7,561 bases of DNA, taken from Pseudomonadota bacterium. Lineage in GTDB: Bacteria > Verrucomicrobiota > Verrucomicrobiia > Chthoniobacterales > UBA6821. Each line of letters opens with the position of its first letter. Positions within the stretch are counted from its first letter, which is position 1. Below are positions 5,892 through 7,561 of the stretch, piece by piece. A model generated the notes under the pieces. That model worked only from the letters and a program-made list of their open reading frames with translations, was not told where the DNA came from and made no database searches. A program made the position numbers and the translations under genes. The stretch covers positions 1-7,561 of the forward strand of contig RFPR01000098.1 of assembly GCA_009928265.1 (NCBI GenBank), given 5' to 3'.

Positions 5892-6451
5892 TGGTACGGA
5901 TTGTCGCATCCTTCCGATCGAGGGCCTTCACCCTGACGGAGGTGTTGGTTGTTGTTGGTATCTTCGGTTTTCTCATAGCTTTGCTAATTCCCAATGCAAC
6001 TTCGATTCTAAATCGTGCCCAAGGAGTTGTTTGCTCCGAGCGGCTAAAAAATCTCTATATTGTTTTTCACGACCGGGTGGTAACCGATGGTGAAACCTGG
6101 CCCCAACTTCCCACCAATGTAAAGGTGGGCTCCATTGAGGAACAGCAGTGGTGGCTCACCACGGGTTCCAATGCTCTGGGTCTTACCGCCAAGGACTGGA
6201 ACTGTCCGACGATCGCACGGATGATTCGCAATAGCTCCAATGCGGTGGCACAGGCACACCTGATCAGCTATCTCCCGATGCTCTTTGACGACAGCCCCGC
6301 CACGCCGATGAAGTGGCCTTGGATGCCGTGGTTCACGGAAATTGCCAATGTGCATGGTCGTGGAGCCCAGATGATCCTCGGTGACGGACATGTGACGACG
6401 GCGCCACTGATCGCTCCGAATGGCGCATCCGTGCCATCACCCTCTCCTTAA
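5891..6451 (+). CDS. Type IV/type II pseudopilin with H-X9-DG motif
   Basis: The 186-residue protein begins with a class III signal peptide: basic leader MVRIVASFRSRA, then FTLTEVLVVVGIFGFLIA and LLIP, the hydrophobic helix of type IV pilins and type II secretion pseudopilins. Prepilin peptidase would cut at Ala12|Phe13; mature position 5 is the conserved Glu17. The residue before the cut is Ala instead of the usual Gly. Near the C terminus, His155 is followed after exactly nine residues by Asp165-Gly166 (VHGRGAQMILGDGHV). This is the H-X9-DG motif of prepilin-like proteins, which are greatly expanded in Planctomycetota, Verrucomicrobiota and Lentisphaerota. Two cysteines (48 and 105) could form a disulphide. 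A Trp/Pro patch (KWPWMPWF, 141-148) is unusual. The ATG at 5891 overlaps the upstream stop; the preceding TTG is in frame but less likely. The role is an inner-membrane-anchored (pseudo)pilin; its partner machinery is not in the window. Confidence 0.88.
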   Translation: MVRIVASFRSRAFTLTEVLVVVGIFGFLIALLIPNATSILNRAQGVVCSERLKNLYIVFHDRVVTDGETWPQLPTNVKVGSIEEQQWWLTTGSNALGLTAKDWNCPTIARMIRNSSNAVAQAHLISYLPMLFDDSPATPMKWPWMPWFTEIANVHGRGAQMILGDGHVTTAPLIAPNGASVPSPSP

Positions 6452-6456
6452 AGGCG

Positions 6457-7561
6457 GTGCCGCTGGATCGTGTGACTCCATCTGTGGGCATTTCACGCTC
6501 AAGATCGGTTTTTTGGTTCCTTGGGTTGACCTTCCTCTCAGCCTCCATACTGGTGGCTGCTCCCAAGAAGCCCAACTTCTCCGAATTTCGGCCGATTACG
6601 GTTCAGGATTCCTCTGTTACGATTCCGCGCTCGGGAAGAGTCTGGATCCACCTTAGGACGATCCCCTCCGGTGATCCGATGCTCCGCTTTGAAATCGTCT
6701 CGCGACCTTCTTGCGGCACCCTTTCCCAACCCTTTATTGCCTCCAACGGTAAGTGGGGAGTTTATTATACGAACGGCGGGGAGAAGGGAATCGCTAAGGA
6801 TTCTTTTTCCTTCCGTTGTGAGGCGCCGGGACGCTGCAAATCGGATCGGGCCAAGGTAACCATCGCGATCGTCCCTCCTCCTCCGAAGCTTTCGATCGAT
6901 CCATCTGCAATTGATTTTGGTGATGCCCTGGTCGGGGAGACGGTTCTCCGAAAAGTGACCCTAAAGAATTCGGGCGGGGTTCCCGCTGTTGGGATGATTG
7001 TGTTGCCGCCTGGGGTCACTGCTCCCGAGGGAAAAAGGTTTCGTCTTGCGGAAGGGGAAATGGTAACCCTGCCGGTCGAGTTCTCGCCATCGTCTGAGGG
7101 ATCTGTTTCGGGGGAGTTATCCACGGAGCCTTTTCTTGGAGCGCCTCCGAGCAGGATAACCGGCAGCGCCCGAAGGAGGTACTCGTTGCGTCAGGAATCA
7201 CCTGACAAGTGGGAAATTTGCAATGCCTCGACAAGAAAGCTCAAGATCTGGATCGGCAACTCGTCCTCGTGGGGGCTTCCGGCGGAAATGATGATCAATC
7301 CCAGCGGAACTGCCTCAATTACCCTCCGTGCCGTTAGGCAGGACGCTGAGATCGGGGCGCCATTGCAAGGAGTAACTGTGACCGATGGATCGTCGACTCT
7401 GGACATTCCTGCTCCTCCACGTCTGCCAGCGCTTCGCTTGGAGCGCATCACGAATAATCCACCTCCTTCATGCAAAGTTGGAGAGGAGATTGAAATCGGA
7501 TTTTGTATCGTCAATCCCGGAAACTCTGACAGGGAGGTACGATGGAGGGTCGATAGTAAGT
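6457..7561 (+). CDS. Secreted multi-domain Ig-like / ASH (Hydin-type) protein, 3' end outside window
   Basis: An open frame of 368 codons runs off the right edge. Residues 11-37 look like a signal peptide or anchor (RSRS, then VFWFLGLTFLSASILVAAP). Residues 42-140 resemble a cadherin-like/Ig-like module (SCGTLSQPF, VYYTNGG, DSFSFRCE, AKVTIAIV). After a PPPP linker, residues 144-220 form a clear ASH/Hydin-type beta-sandwich: LSIDPSAIDFGDALVGETVL, KVTLKNSGGVPAV, VTLPVEFSPSSEG. Residues 240-320 and 325 onward look like further Ig-like units. Such domains mediate binding or act as structural stalks in envelope and surface proteins; no catalytic motif is seen. The start is uncertain: GTG 6457 is six bases after the pseudopilin stop, but GTG 6472 and GTG 6484 are in frame, and 6484 gives the neatest signal peptide. 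The frame is open back to 6385. It is probably co-transcribed with the pseudopilin and the Thr-Asn protein. Confidence 0.82.
   Translation, partial: MPLDRVTPSVGISRSRSVFWFLGLTFLSASILVAAPKKPNFSEFRPITVQDSSVTIPRSGRVWIHLRTIPSGDPMLRFEIVSRPSCGTLSQPFIASNGKWGVYYTNGGEKGIAKDSFSFRCEAPGRCKSDRAKVTIAIVPPPPKLSIDPSAIDFGDALVGETVLRKVTLKNSGGVPAVGMIVLPPGVTAPEGKRFRLAEGEMVTLPVEFSPSSEGSVSGELSTEPFLGAPPSRITGSARRRYSLRQESPDKWEICNASTRKLKIWIGNSSSWGLPAEMMINPSGTASITLRAVRQDAEIGAPLQGVTVTDGSSTLDIPAPPRLPALRLERITNNPPPSCKVGEEIEIGFCIVNPGNSDREVRWRVDSK

Noticed and set aside
6765..7124. Open frame of 119 codons on the - strand and a 78-codon + frame at 6420-6656
   Set aside because: Both overlap the continuous 368-codon frame that carries a signal peptide and an ASH domain; neither encodes a recognisable protein.

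Overview
The window is ordinary bacterial chromosome of fairly high GC. One 60-base stretch inside tgt counts 39/60 G+C by hand. Genes are tightly packed on both strands, with no RNA gene, insertion sequence, CRISPR array or prophage signal. Three features point to Verrucomicrobiota or a close PVC relative: a small secreted protein that looks like the exosortase-associated TIGR04073 family, a pseudopilin with the H-X9-DG motif, and a secreted protein rich in Thr-Asn pairs. The phylum is inferred from these family resemblances and was not tested by any search.

Left part, + strand (2-1920): the C-terminal 219 residues of a class I dihydroorotase (pyrC, pyrimidine synthesis), then tgt, which exchanges queuine precursor bases into tRNA. 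Middle part, - strand (4665 down to 2042): queA, the next enzyme of queuosine synthesis after tgt; a YhaM-like OB-fold/HD-domain 3'-5' exoribonuclease; and the small TIGR04073-like exported protein. The two queuosine genes therefore lie in one neighbourhood but in converging transcription units, and their 3' flanks meet at 1921-2041. The spacers carry short GGCTGAA/TTCAGCC repeats and inverted repeats.

Right part, + strand (4788-7561, divergent from queA): an apparent envelope or surface operon of three genes. The first encodes a 367-residue secreted protein whose middle third is a strongly AT-rich Thr-Asn repeat tract. The second is a type IV/type II pseudopilin translationally coupled to it through a TGATG stop/start overlap. 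The third, starting six bases after the pseudopilin stop, is a secreted protein of Ig-like domains including a clear ASH/Hydin-type domain, and it runs off the window.

The housekeeping half is routine. The right-hand cluster is the part worth a closer look: the Thr-Asn protein has no function I can name, and its coupling to a pseudopilin suggests that the two are made together for export or for a surface structure.
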